The notes below the pieces were generated by a model. The model saw nothing but the letters and a program-made list of their open reading frames with translations, was not told the DNA's origin and searched no databases. A stretch of 57,930 nt of DNA from Desulfocucumis palustris (lineage in GTDB: Bacteria > Bacillota > Desulfotomaculia > Desulfotomaculales > Desulfocucumaceae), in NCBI RefSeq assembly GCF_002933875.1, contig NZ_BFAV01000127.1, forward strand, positions 1 through 57,930, read 5' to 3'. Shown in pieces: positions 14,839 through 23,167 of the stretch. The position numbers and the translations under genes are program-made. Positions within the stretch are counted from its first letter, which is position 1. Each line of letters begins with the position of its first letter.

Positions 14839-16800
14839 ATGATGGAGTTTATAGGAAGGGGGTTGTTAGGTATAGAGGCGTTATTGACAGTTTCTCAAGC
14901 CGCAGAATTGACCGGAGCTTCTGAAAGGACAGTACGCAGACATATTAGTTCCGGCAAGATTATGGCAAACGCCACGGTTAAAGACGGAAAGTCTTTTCGT
15001 ATACCGGTAACATCCCTTCCTATTGAAGCTCAGAAAGCGTACTGGATGCAAAAGCAGGCGGAGGTCCAAGAGATTATCGAGCAACGTGAATCTTCCCCTG
15101 CTCAGCTCACTGAAAAAATAAATACCGTAGCTGATTTGACGGCTAAATACGGTAACAAAAAAGCTAAGGAGATACTTGCCACGCCTCTTAAACGGGAAAA
15201 AATCGTGCTTGAAGCTATCGAAATCCAGGGTTGTAAAGGGAATAAGACCAGGCAGCTTAAGGAGATTGCTAAAAAGCACAAAATAACCCGGGAGACTTTA
15301 GGAAGGTGGATCAAGGAATATCAAACAGAGGGGTTGATCGGCCTGGTGCATGAGAAATACCGCCAGCCGGCAGATGGTTTGGAAGCCAAAGGACGCAGAG
15401 CGGTAAACCAGGAAATGCGAGATTTCATTATAGCCATGTTTTTACGAAATATGAAGCCCAAAGGCTCCCATATCTATGAGCAATTGAAGAAAGCTGCGGA
15501 AATAAAAGGCTGGAAACTGCCGAGCAAAGCAACAATATACCGTGTGATAGACGAAATATCCAAATCTGAGGTTGTTATGGCCCATAAGGGCAAAGAAGCT
15601 TGGAAGGCAGAGGTTAAACCCAAAACTAAACGTACATACGACAACCTCATGGTGATGCAGGAAATAGTTGGAGACGGCCATAAATGGGATATTTTCGTCA
15701 ACTGGGAAGGCCGGGCAATAAGGGCCGAATTGAGCGCCTGGGTTGATTTACGGAGTAGGGCTATCGTTGGCTGGTGCATCACGGCCAAGGCCAACAGTGA
15801 AAGTATCGGGCTGGCTCTCAAACATGCAATAGAATCATATGGTTTACCCGGGACAATATATACCGATAATGGAAAAGACTATCTGAGTGATTATATTGAA
15901 GCGGTATGCAAAGACCTTGATATAGACATTAGAAACTGCATACCTAAAACACCGCAATCAAAGCTCATAGAAAGGCTATTCCGTGAAGTAACGGATAAAT
16001 TTAGCCGGTATCAGCCCGGTTATTGCGGAAACAATCCAGAGAACAGGCCAGCAGGTTTTAATCAGAACAAGCTTTTGCAGGCAGGCAAGCTAATGACGAT
16101 TGATGAGCTTGCCGAAAAATTCGCAACCTGGGTTAAAAAATATAACAATGCGATTCATGGCGAGCTAAAGGATACACCTAAAAATGTTGTATCAAGTGTG
16201 GAACACTTCCGCCCCGGCAAAGTTGAGCAGCAGGTGCTTCAGGTATTATTTATGAAGCGGAGCCATGTTAAGGTTCATCCTGGATACATTCGCCTTTATG
16301 GCCGTGATTTCTGGACATTCGGAACTGAAATTGACTGGTTGGTTGGCAAATACGTTGATGTTTGGTATGACTTTCACAATATGGGCAGGGTGCTGATATG
16401 GTACGGCGGTAAAATCGTGGGCACAGCTGAAAATAAGCAAGCTCTCAGACACGGCGAGGATAGGGTTCAGCTTGCCGCAGAGCAAAAGGCAAAAGCGAAG
16501 TTTGAAAAAGAAACACGCCGCCGTATTGATGAATATGCCCAGCGGTTGGGGGATGATCTTGACCAAATATTGCCGGAGGATGTACTAAATCGTAAAAGAA
16601 AGGGCCAGCGATATATAACTGGACCGGATGTTAATAGTGAGAATAACGTTCACCGGCTAACCGGGCATGAAAAGGATGCCGCAGCAGCTGCCCAGGCGTT
16701 AGAACAGGCAGCAAACAATCCGGGGCCTGATAAGCCGGCCCAAATGAGCCGGGCTAAGAAGATGCTTTTGGAAGAGGGCCGGAAAGCCCTGGCCCAATAA
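14839..16800 (+). CDS. MuA-type DDE transposase
   Basis: A 653-residue transposase, close to the 663 of MuA. It would bind the end sites and carry out replicative transposition. An N-terminal HTH (LTVSQAAELTGASERTVRRHI, about 16-40), a second HTH around 140-165 and the catalytic core are visible. The DDE residues are D279 (VGDGHKWD), D343 (YTDNGKD) and E378 (LIERLFRE), with the same local context as D269, D336 and E392 of MuA. The C-terminal 120 residues are charged and helical, as in the MuB-contacting domain III. The ATG at 14839 has a poor ribosome site; TTG codons after GGAAGGGGG are alternatives. Confidence 0.92.
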   Translation: MMEFIGRGLLGIEALLTVSQAAELTGASERTVRRHISSGKIMANATVKDGKSFRIPVTSLPIEAQKAYWMQKQAEVQEIIEQRESSPAQLTEKINTVADLTAKYGNKKAKEILATPLKREKIVLEAIEIQGCKGNKTRQLKEIAKKHKITRETLGRWIKEYQTEGLIGLVHEKYRQPADGLEAKGRRAVNQEMRDFIIAMFLRNMKPKGSHIYEQLKKAAEIKGWKLPSKATIYRVIDEISKSEVVMAHKGKEAWKAEVKPKTKRTYDNLMVMQEIVGDGHKWDIFVNWEGRAIRAELSAWVDLRSRAIVGWCITAKANSESIGLALKHAIESYGLPGTIYTDNGKDYLSDYIEAVCKDLDIDIRNCIPKTPQSKLIERLFREVTDKFSRYQPGYCGNNPENRPAGFNQNKLLQAGKLMTIDELAEKFATWVKKYNNAIHGELKDTPKNVVSSVEHFRPGKVEQQVLQVLFMKRSHVKVHPGYIRLYGRDFWTFGTEIDWLVGKYVDVWYDFHNMGRVLIWYGGKIVGTAENKQALRHGEDRVQLAAEQKAKAKFEKETRRRIDEYAQRLGDDLDQILPEDVLNRKRKGQRYITGPDVNSENNVHRLTGHEKDAAAAAQALEQAANNPGPDKPAQMSRAKKMLLEEGRKALAQ

Positions 16801-16819
16801 ATTCGAGGAGGTATTACAA

Positions 16820-17890
16820 ATGAGTATGAACGGAGCTGAGATAATCACTATGCCTGGAATAGTTGATAAGGAAATACAAGAATTGCAGGAATGGGCAGCC
16901 GGCTATGTTAAAAACCAGGGCGTCACAGTAGCCACCATGGCTACCGAGGCCAATATTAACCGTTCTCTTCTCAGCCAGTTTATCAACCATGGCAAATATA
17001 ATCAGAATCTTATCGATAATCTCAAGGCTTTAAGAGGCAGGATTGAGCCGGAAACTACCGAGGCCGACGTTCAGGTAAATGCTGGACAGTCGAAAAAATC
17101 ACAATCCCCTCCCCCGCCACAATCTCAGCTCATGCCAAAGAAATATTCACATGAATTTGGCATACAGCAAACCGAAGATTTTCTTTCTGCCGTTGGGATA
17201 TGCTCCAAATGCTACAAAGACCGTACAATCGGCGCAATTATCGGGCATGCCGGGTCCGGAAAAACCACGGTTCTGGAAGAGTTCGCCAAAGGGCGGCCTG
17301 ATGTAGTTCTCATTCGGGCCAATATCACAATGACGGTAAAGGGCCTGCTTTTGGCAATCGGGGAAGCCATCGGCCTGGGAATAATCTCCGGGAGCAAGGA
17401 GAGAATGCTGGGGCAGATAGTGGCTGAACTTAAGTCTAACCCTCAGATGATAATAGTCGATGAGGCTGACATGCTGGTGGACAGGTTTTCAGTGGTTAGA
17501 CTTGAAACTCTCCGGGCCATTTGGGACCAGGCGCAAATAGCATTGGTTATTTGCGGAATGCCTAAATTAGCCAAGTTTATTGTTAAAGGCCCTGGTGGTG
17601 ACGAGAACCTGGCTCAGATTTACTCCAGGATCCAGAGAGGATACAAGATGAAAGGCGTATCCAAGGATGAGTTAACAAAAATACTGGACAATTTTAATAT
17701 GGATGAACCGGCTAAAAAGCACCTTCTCACCAGGGGAGCGTCCCTAACCCATGGGGGATTAAGACGATTGTCAAGGATACTCCAGAATGCCCTTGATATG
17801 ACGGAGGAAGGCGAACAAATCACCCTTGAGATTATACAGCTGGCATGTTCACTGCTGGTTACCCCGGAAACACTTGGCCTTAGTTTTTAG
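16820..17890 (+). CDS. MuB-type target-selection AAA ATPase
   Basis: A 356-residue ATPase just after the transposase, as in Mu. The N-terminal about 75 residues carry an HTH (VTVATMATEANINRSLLSQF) as MuB does. The ATPase core has Walker A GHAGSGKT (142-149) and Walker B IIVDEAD (D214, E215). MuB-type proteins coat target DNA, choose the insertion site and give target immunity. A Pro/Gln linker (about 90-110) separates the domains. Confidence 0.9.
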   Translation: MSMNGAEIITMPGIVDKEIQELQEWAAGYVKNQGVTVATMATEANINRSLLSQFINHGKYNQNLIDNLKALRGRIEPETTEADVQVNAGQSKKSQSPPPPQSQLMPKKYSHEFGIQQTEDFLSAVGICSKCYKDRTIGAIIGHAGSGKTTVLEEFAKGRPDVVLIRANITMTVKGLLLAIGEAIGLGIISGSKERMLGQIVAELKSNPQMIIVDEADMLVDRFSVVRLETLRAIWDQAQIALVICGMPKLAKFIVKGPGGDENLAQIYSRIQRGYKMKGVSKDELTKILDNFNMDEPAKKHLLTRGASLTHGGLRRLSRILQNALDMTEEGEQITLEIIQLACSLLVTPETLGLSF

Positions 17891-17920
17891 AGGTAATTTA
17901 TTCGGAAGGGGTTGAATTAC

Positions 17921-18214
17921 ATGTGTTTTTGGGGCCGGTTCAATAACCCTATTGCTCGGGTAAACGTGAAAACCGGAGAAGGCTATTGCAGGCTGGATGA
18001 GGTCTGGTTTAATGAGCAATGCAGCGTATTAACCCAGGAGGAATATGATAAGCGGATACAACGGGAAATGCCAGTCGTTAATGCGGATGCCGACGTTCCC
18101 AAGAAGCAATCAGTTATTTCTACGGAAGCAATAACTGATAGTGCACAAAAGAAAAGGGGCGGAAAGCAGGGTAGGTTTCTCCGGGGCGCGTGGGGAGACA
18201 AGGCAGCGATATAA
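17921..18214 (+). CDS. small early phage protein, unknown
   Basis: A 97-residue protein starting at ATG 17921, nine bases after GGAAGGGG (a TTG at 17912 is less well spaced). It opens MCFWGRFNNPIARVNVKTGEGYCRLDEVWFNEQC and ends in a basic, Gly-rich tail (KKRGGKQGRF). No family recognised. Confidence 0.55.
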   Translation: MCFWGRFNNPIARVNVKTGEGYCRLDEVWFNEQCSVLTQEEYDKRIQREMPVVNADADVPKKQSVISTEAITDSAQKKRGGKQGRFLRGAWGDKAAI

Positions 18215-18231
18215 CTGAAAGGATGGGATAA

Positions 18232-18381
18232 ATGGATGTATCGTTAAGGAATAAGCTCATTGAAGCCCGGACCCTCATTGAGGATGTCATGGAAAATATT
18301 CCAGAGGGCAGTGAAGTATTCGATGACGTAATTGGAGCCTGGGCGCAGCTTAATGTGGTGATAGAAAAACACGGTGAATAA
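18232..18381 (+). CDS. 49-residue acidic helical protein
   Basis: ATG 18232 follows GAAAGGATGGG. The frame encodes an acidic, helix-forming protein (KLIEARTLIEDVMENIPEG, then AWAQLNVVIEKHGE). The regular codon use and ribosome site favour a real gene; function unknown. Confidence 0.5.
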   Translation: MDVSLRNKLIEARTLIEDVMENIPEGSEVFDDVIGAWAQLNVVIEKHGE

Positions 18382-18490
18382 GCCGAAAATCCCGGCAGCA
18401 TGCCGGGGTTCGTGGGGTGTGGATGGCCTCCCCCCACCTGACGACCGCAAGGATGCGGGCCAGGAGCGCCTGGCGGCAGGCCACAAGTAA
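18382..18490 (+). ncRNA. GC-rich multi-hairpin region, possible structured RNA
   Basis: Four hairpins follow each other without a gene: CCCGGCA-GCA-TGCCGGG (from 18391), GTGGGG...CCCCAC (about 18412-18437), CTGacgaCCGC...GCGGgcCAG (about 18438-18464), and GCCTGgcggCAGGC (about 18468-18482). It is far more GC-rich than the flanks and ends just before the ribosome site of the AbrB-like gene. It could be a leader RNA element or a packing of mRNA processing hairpins. No known RNA family recognised. Confidence 0.4.
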
Positions 18491-18507
18491 TTAAAAAGGA
18501 AGGTGAG

Positions 18508-18765
18508 TTGAGTCAATCAATGAGACACAAGGTAATCAGCAAAGGCGGCGGACTGATAATCCCGGCAGACATTCGAAGGCAATACAACTTCCTCAGCGGC
18601 GCGGCGGTGGATATCGCAGTTAAGGACGGGTGCATTTTGGTAAGCCAGCACACACCGCGCTGCATTTTCTGCAATAACCATGAAGGCGTTGGCAAGCACA
18701 TGGACAGGTATGTCTGCAAAGCTTGCGTAACCGCTATGGTAAAGGATGTGGGGACAATTGGATAA
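18508..18765 (+). CDS. AbrB-like protein with zinc-finger tail
   Basis: An 85-residue protein (TTG 18508 after AAGGAAGGTGAG; ATG 18520 is also possible). Residues about 8-50 resemble the SpoVT/AbrB swapped-hairpin DNA-binding fold (KVISKGGGLIIPADIRRQ, LSGAAVDIAVKDGCILV). The C-terminus adds CIFC and CKAC pairs likely to bind zinc. Likely a small transcription regulator of the phage. Confidence 0.6.
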   Translation: MSQSMRHKVISKGGGLIIPADIRRQYNFLSGAAVDIAVKDGCILVSQHTPRCIFCNNHEGVGKHMDRYVCKACVTAMVKDVGTIG

Positions 18766-19420
18766 GGCTGTATGGATGGCGAAGGTTGATGAATTGGCTA
18801 AGTGGATGAGCTTGGCGGAGGATGCTAAAAAGGAAATCGACAAATTAAAGGGTGAGTTTCAAAAGCAGGCAATGAAAGACCTGGAAAACAAGAAGGTTAA
18901 GCGGGTGGAGTTTTGGGGAAGCGCCGGCGCTAAAGTCGAGGTAACCACCAGTGAAACCTTAAAGCTGGTATCGTATAATTTCCTGCTGCAGGTCATCGGG
19001 GAAGTGTTATTAAGGGACTTTGTAAAGATAGAGCCCAATTATAATCTATCCGCTCCATTTAAGCGCATCCTAACCGCCATATTCCAGGGTGATTACATGG
19101 AGCAGCCAGTGGAAGATGTCATCGCTCAGATAAGCGATGACGAAAAAACCAGGAAGTTACTAAAGAAGAAACTTAAAGGGAACTGGGAGAAAGACCTGGC
19201 TAATCTGAAGGTCATCGCCGGGCTGAATGAAGAGGAAGCGGAGCATTTTGCCTATTTCATTCAGGAGGCCAAGAACTACGAAAAGATTTTGCATCTGTTG
19301 GAGGCCGCAGGTCATGCCCGTGATAGCCAGGAGTTTAAAGTTGCCTTGGAGGCTATCCGGCACGCCGTGGTGGTTGAAGAAGGCATCAAGGTAAGCCTGG
19401 AGATTGAAAAAGTAGCATGA
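18746..19420 (+). CDS. early phage protein with N-terminal coiled coil
   Basis: A 224-residue protein overlapping the AbrB-like gene by 20 bases; ATG 18746, or TTG 18758 behind GGGGAC, is the start. A coiled coil spans about residues 10-45 (LAEDAKKEIDKLKGEF), then a beta-like AGAKVEVTTSETLKLV stretch and a mostly helical C-terminal half. Position among the early genes is where Mu-type phages encode Gam, but sequence evidence for Gam is not sufficient. Unknown function. Confidence 0.6.
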   Translation: MWGQLDKAVWMAKVDELAKWMSLAEDAKKEIDKLKGEFQKQAMKDLENKKVKRVEFWGSAGAKVEVTTSETLKLVSYNFLLQVIGEVLLRDFVKIEPNYNLSAPFKRILTAIFQGDYMEQPVEDVIAQISDDEKTRKLLKKKLKGNWEKDLANLKVIAGLNEEEAEHFAYFIQEAKNYEKILHLLEAAGHARDSQEFKVALEAIRHAVVVEEGIKVSLEIEKVA

Positions 19421-19767
19421 GCAAAAATAAATACACCGATGAAGAGAAGGCATTGGTCGAATACCTGAAATCAAAATTAATTTCCCGGGGGATAGTAAAG
19501 TTCCCTCGGGACTGGCACCTAAAACAGTTGTCAAGCGCCAGGTATATGCTGGCTGGAGACAACGCCCCCAACCTGGATGAATGGAAAGCCTGTATTGACT
19601 GGTGCCTGGCGGACAAATTCTGGTGTGATAAAGTTGACCACCTGGCCGCTGTGGAAAGACTTCGGACAAAATACTCCCTACAAGGTAACAAGGCCGGGGG
19701 ACTCATCAAATCGATAAATGATGAAAAAAAGAAATCGGAAATGTTGGATAAGCTCTATATGAGATAG
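19417..19767 (+). CDS. phage protein with DnaT/DnaD-like C-terminal pattern
   Basis: A 116-residue protein coupled to the previous gene by an ATGA overlap. The stretch LDEWKACIDWCLADKFWCDKV followed by AAVERLRTKY resembles the short C-terminal domain of phage replication/helicase-loading proteins (an Ile/Trp...D-x-F-W...L pattern). It could load the host helicase during replicative transposition; this is inference from the pattern only. Confidence 0.5.
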   Translation: MSKNKYTDEEKALVEYLKSKLISRGIVKFPRDWHLKQLSSARYMLAGDNAPNLDEWKACIDWCLADKFWCDKVDHLAAVERLRTKYSLQGNKAGGLIKSINDEKKKSEMLDKLYMR

Positions 19768-19798
19768 CATTCCCACCGGGTTAAAAAGGCGGTGGCAC

Positions 19799-20344
19799 AT
19801 GAATATAACAAGGCATGCGAAAAAGCGTTATCGTGAAAGAATTAATAGCGATACCGAAAATATTGAACAAGAAATAATAGACTGCTATGAAAAGGCAGTA
19901 GCTGTCTATGAAGAAGGGGTTAACGGCGACTCAAAGGAATTTCTAGTACATGAAAACGTTCTTTTTGTGTATACGCCGGTAACAGACACTATAATTACCG
20001 TTATTGACATCAATTTTGGTTTCAGTGAATCTGTAAACATGGAGCTTTGTCGTTTACAGCTTGAAAGAGTATTAAGCCTAAAAGAGCGTTTATCTTCTGA
20101 GAAATCCAAAGCAAGCAAAGTATATGAAAAATTTGATAAAAAAATCACAGTAATAGACGGTGAAATAGATTTATTGCAAAAAAAGCTTGAAGCTATTCAA
20201 GCAAAACGGGAATTAATCTTGGCGTCAAAAACAAAAATATTTAAAAATGTTCAGTCTACGGAAAAAGAATACATTGCGGAGGCTAAGAGGTTGGTCTATT
20301 CCACCAGCTTTCGAGTGGAAGAATTAAACGTCAAACATGCCTAA
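19799..20344 (+). CDS. phage protein with N-terminal DUF4258-like motif and coiled coil
   Basis: A 181-residue protein. The start ITRHAKKRYRERI followed by a short beta-rich region (EFLVHENVLFVYTPVTDTIITVIDI) resembles small DUF4258-type domains. Residues about 85-150 form a long coiled coil (KVYEKFDKKITVIDGEIDLL). The starting ATG 19799 follows AAGGCGGTGG. Function unknown. Confidence 0.5.
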   Translation: MNITRHAKKRYRERINSDTENIEQEIIDCYEKAVAVYEEGVNGDSKEFLVHENVLFVYTPVTDTIITVIDINFGFSESVNMELCRLQLERVLSLKERLSSEKSKASKVYEKFDKKITVIDGEIDLLQKKLEAIQAKRELILASKTKIFKNVQSTEKEYIAEAKRLVYSTSFRVEELNVKHA

Positions 20345-20346
20345 CC

Positions 20347-20378
20347 ATTTGGCTGGGCGTCAATTCGTCCGGCCAAAT
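20347..20378. other. 13-bp hairpin upstream of the recombinase gene
   Basis: ATTTGGCTGGGCG (20347-20359) pairs with CGTCCGGCCAAAT (20366-20378), with two G-U pairs and a 6-base loop. It lies between the previous stop and the recombinase ribosome site and has no T-run. Confidence 0.55.
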
Positions 20379-20404
20379 ATAACCTTGTGGAAAGGAGCTG
20401 GTAT

Positions 20405-21385
20405 ATGGAGACAGTATTGAATGAAGTATTGGGCGTTATCAATAGTATTAATCCAGCAGCTGACTTGCTGGAATACCGGGTGAAACTGGCAGGGGTTATG
20501 GCCAGGTACGAATTCAAGCCGATAAAACTGTTGTCAGGACACCCGGATATTGCTGAGAAAACAAAAATGTTTATTGCAGCAAAAAGACTGGAAGGATTAA
20601 GCAAACTTACTCTCGACGGGTATGCTTTAGAGCTTAAAATCTTCGGCAGCTACGTAAATAAGCCAATTGAAGCGATTTCAACACAGGATTTAAGGAGTTT
20701 TTTGGGTTCATTTGAGCATCTAAAGAAATCCAGTCTTACAAGAAGATTGCATGTACTCAGGAGTTTTTTCGGATGGTTGACTGATGAGGAAGTAATTGCC
20801 CGGGATCCTTCAAGAAAAATCAAAACCCCAAAACCAGAAAAGCGTTTACCAAAAGCGTTGACAGTTGAGGAATTGGAGATTTTACGCGAAAGCTGCAGAA
20901 CCTTGCGGGAACGCGCTCTGGTTGAATCTTATTATGCCACCGGCTGCAGGTTAAGCGAGATACAGCAAATGAACAGGCAAGATATTGACTGGCAAGACGG
21001 CGAGGCAAGTGTTATCGGAAAAGGATCCGTTGAAAGGATTGTATACTTTTCGTTTAAGGCTCTTTACCACCTTAAGAAATACATTAATTCCAGAGCCGAC
21101 GCGATACCGGCCATATTTATAACACAAAGACAACCTTACAGAAGACTCTCGAAGCGTGGCATACAGAGGGAAATTAAAATAATCGCTGAGAGGGCGGCAC
21201 TTAGTAAAAATGTGCATCCGCATGTTTTCCGGCACACCCTGGCCACATTAATGTTGAATCATGGAGCCGATATAACAACGGTTCAAGAAATATTGGGGCA
21301 TGCGGATCCTGGGACAACCCAAATTTACGCGAAAGCGTCGAATGCAAGAAAAAAAGAGCAGTACAAAAAGCATCACGTCATTTGA
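20405..21385 (+). CDS. tyrosine recombinase (XerC/D-like)
   Basis: A 326-residue site-specific recombinase starting at ATG 20405, seven bases after GGAAAGGAG (a GTG at 20387 overlaps that site). It has a SAM-like N-terminal core-binding domain (about 45-135) and a catalytic domain with R182 (GCRLSEI), H273-x-x-R276 (HVFRH), a later His in LGHAD and nucleophile Y308 (TQIYAK). All residues needed for strand exchange are present. It is unexpected in a phage that already encodes a MuA-type transposase; it may resolve multimers, invert a segment, or be cargo. Confidence 0.88.
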   Translation: METVLNEVLGVINSINPAADLLEYRVKLAGVMARYEFKPIKLLSGHPDIAEKTKMFIAAKRLEGLSKLTLDGYALELKIFGSYVNKPIEAISTQDLRSFLGSFEHLKKSSLTRRLHVLRSFFGWLTDEEVIARDPSRKIKTPKPEKRLPKALTVEELEILRESCRTLRERALVESYYATGCRLSEIQQMNRQDIDWQDGEASVIGKGSVERIVYFSFKALYHLKKYINSRADAIPAIFITQRQPYRRLSKRGIQREIKIIAERAALSKNVHPHVFRHTLATLMLNHGADITTVQEILGHADPGTTQIYAKASNARKKEQYKKHHVI

Positions 21386-21391
21386 GCATAA

Positions 21392-21419
21392 ACCCGGGAG
21401 CCGCTTTAGGTTCCCGGGT
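21392..21419. other. hairpin downstream of the recombinase gene
   Basis: ACCCGGGA (21392-21399) and TCCCGGGT (21412-21419) form an 8-bp perfect stem, extended by CC/GG inside. It follows the recombinase stop by 6 bases with no T-run. Together with 20347-20378 it frames the recombinase gene. Confidence 0.5.
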
Positions 21420-21442
21420 GTACATATAAGGAGGATGATAAA

Positions 21443-21847
21443 ATGTCCGGTAAAATTACAGCTCCTCAGATTAAAAAGCTCTATATTACTGCGAAGCAGC
21501 TGGGCATGGATGATGAAGACCTGCACGGATTAGTTTATAACATGACTCGCTCAGAGCATATATCCAAAATGACGAAGACCCAGGCTGGCAGGATTATTGA
21601 TTACCTGTCTGACAAGCTTAACCGCAATTACCGCGAAGAGGCGGCCTCAAAACAACAACTCTATAAGATACACCAACTGGCGGCTCAACTCGGATGGAGT
21701 GATAATCCCAATCGCCTTGCAGGATTTATTAAAAAAACTGCCGGCGTGGAAAGGGAACAGTGGCTGACGGCGGCTGGAGCCTACAAGGTTATTGAGGGGC
21801 TGAAAAAAATACTTCAGCGGCAGGGAAAAAATGAGCAAAAAGCGTGA
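21443..21847 (+). CDS. GemA/gp16-like regulatory protein
   Basis: A 134-residue protein matching the Mu gp16/GemA family (DUF1018): ITAPQIKKLYITAKQLGMDDEDLHGLVY is the typical opening, followed by KMTKTQAGRIIDYL and a second repeat-like part. In Mu, GemA affects host gene expression and DNA supercoiling. Position after the early genes and before the Mor-type activator agrees with Mu. ATG 21443 follows AAGGAGGATG. Confidence 0.8.
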   Translation: MSGKITAPQIKKLYITAKQLGMDDEDLHGLVYNMTRSEHISKMTKTQAGRIIDYLSDKLNRNYREEAASKQQLYKIHQLAAQLGWSDNPNRLAGFIKKTAGVEREQWLTAAGAYKVIEGLKKILQRQGKNEQKA

Positions 21848-21853
21848 TTAATA

Positions 21854-21994
21854 ATGCGTCAAAAACCTGGATGCTGCTGGCTTAAGTTCCTTGGCTGCAA
21901 CCCTGCTGACGATGAGGATTGTTATTACTGCCACCATTACGGAGAGTGGCCGGAGGATTGGCAGGAGGCCGTGGAGAGCCATGAGGAGAGTTGA
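21854..21994 (+). CDS. 46-residue Cys/His/Trp-rich protein
   Basis: ATG 21854, six bases after the GemA stop, opens a 46-codon frame. Cysteines at 7, 8, 15, 23 and 26 and histidines at 27 and 28 (CYYCHHYGEW), with a very acidic C-terminus, suggest a zinc-binding miniprotein. Its ribosome site is weak; coupling to GemA translation is likely. Confidence 0.5.
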   Translation: MRQKPGCCWLKFLGCNPADDEDCYYCHHYGEWPEDWQEAVESHEES

Positions 21995-22006
21995 AAACAG
22001 GAGGCA

Positions 22007-22564
22007 ATGACCTTGGACAAGTTCTGGATGAAGATGGGCACAGCTATCCAGTGGAATGACATTTCCCCAAACTTTCGCCCGAACAGTTTTGATACTTATG
22101 TTGCCACAAAACTATTGGAGTACGAAGGGTCGCCCCGCGCAGTTATTTTCTTTGATGATGTATGCGATAAACTTACCGATTACAGCTATTGGTTTTTTCT
22201 TGGAACCATCTGGGTCAGCTATTCCGGAAAATCAGAGCTACAATTATGGAAACGCTTATTCGCCAGTAAAAGGGCTACTCGACTGACATCAATCATGAAG
22301 CCAAGCGAACTCGCGATATTTAATACACTGCCAAATAACATTTTGGTATATAGGGCTCACAGGTATGAGGAAAAAGACTGGATTAGCTATACGCTTGACC
22401 AGGCCATAGCGACAAGATTTGCCCGGGAGCGGAAAGTCAATGAAATATCCCTTTACAGGCTTCGCCGGCGTGATGTAATAGCATTATTCTTACGTCGCGG
22501 TGAACAGGAAATAATCATGCTTCAGACTGAACGTGCAAAATTGATTGAAAAGATGTTGTTATGA
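22007..22564 (+). CDS. putative ADP-ribosyltransferase-like protein
   Basis: A 185-residue protein after GGAGGC. The C-terminal half has the order of motifs of an R-S-E class ADP-ribosyltransferase fold: ILVYRAHR (about residue 115), then WISYTLDQAIATRFARE (the S/T-x-(S/T) beta strand and following helix), and finally LRRGEQEIIML with a Glu in the position of the catalytic E. NAD-dependent modification of a host or invading-phage protein is possible. The first half is aromatic-rich and unrecognised. The assignment rests on motif order only. Confidence 0.45.
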   Translation: MTLDKFWMKMGTAIQWNDISPNFRPNSFDTYVATKLLEYEGSPRAVIFFDDVCDKLTDYSYWFFLGTIWVSYSGKSELQLWKRLFASKRATRLTSIMKPSELAIFNTLPNNILVYRAHRYEEKDWISYTLDQAIATRFARERKVNEISLYRLRRRDVIALFLRRGEQEIIMLQTERAKLIEKMLL

Positions 22565-22920
22565 AGCGGTATGATCTATTCTATATGTTTCTGGAGGCTT
22601 GGTTTACAGTGGAACGACTAACAGAAAAATCAATAGGTTGTTTCCAGTATGATTTGAAAAATTATAAGCATAAAACGCACGAATTTAATGATTATCATGC
22701 TTTTTATGCCTACAGCATGGCAGTTAAAAGGTTGGGAGAATTAGAAGGAGCATTGGTTCCGAGGCCACTTGACGAATGGGATGAAGATATGGGCGACTGC
22801 CTGTGGTGGACATTCCCCATTGAGGAACCGCCTTATTGTGGAAGTCCATTGGATTGTGATTTTCCTGACCATGTAACGCATTTTACAAGGCTTTTACTGC
22901 CTTTGGAGGTAGAAGACTAA
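22561..22920 (+). CDS. partner of the ART-like gene, unknown function
   Basis: A 119-residue protein coupled by an ATGA overlap to the ART-like gene. The C-terminal CLWWTFPIEEPPYCGSPLDC stretch has the look of a conserved phage/prophage family with invariant WW...PIEEPPY. It may be an antitoxin, an immunity protein or a co-acting protein of its neighbour. Confidence 0.5.
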   Translation: MKRYDLFYMFLEAWFTVERLTEKSIGCFQYDLKNYKHKTHEFNDYHAFYAYSMAVKRLGELEGALVPRPLDEWDEDMGDCLWWTFPIEEPPYCGSPLDCDFPDHVTHFTRLLLPLEVED

Positions 22921-23167
22921 TGACGCACACTGTTAACTTTAAAGTAATAGAAGTATAAATCGATGTAGACGGCTTTAGAAGGGCTTTAGAGAAGACTTAA
23001 AAAATATGCGTGTGTTTCTATTTAAAAGTAAAAATAGGGGTATACTTCAATTTTACACTATGGGGGTAGGGGGTATAAGTATATACCTATAAAATTTGTT
23101 GATATTTAAAGATCAATTGCACATGTTATAAGATAGGTATGGGGGTATAAAATAGGGTATGTAAAAT
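22921..23167 (+). promoter_or_regulatory. AT-rich gap with repeated GGGGGTATA motifs
   Basis: No gene is seen in these 247 bases. The motif (A/G)GGGGTAT(A/T) occurs at 23036, 23069, 23141 and 23173, with GGGGGTAGG at 23062. GGTATA-AGTA-TATACC (23072-23087) is a perfect inverted repeat. G-runs of 4-5 in an AT-rich background suggest protein sites or G-quadruplex potential at the start of a new transcription unit. Confidence 0.45.

Noticed and set aside
18746..19420. Calling this gene a Mu Gam homologue
   Set aside because: Position and an N-terminal coiled coil fit, but I could not see enough of the Gam pattern to justify the name.
22007..22564. Mom-type DNA modification gene
   Set aside because: The motifs fit an ADP-ribosyltransferase fold rather than the acyltransferase-like Mom protein, and the gene lies before the late operon.
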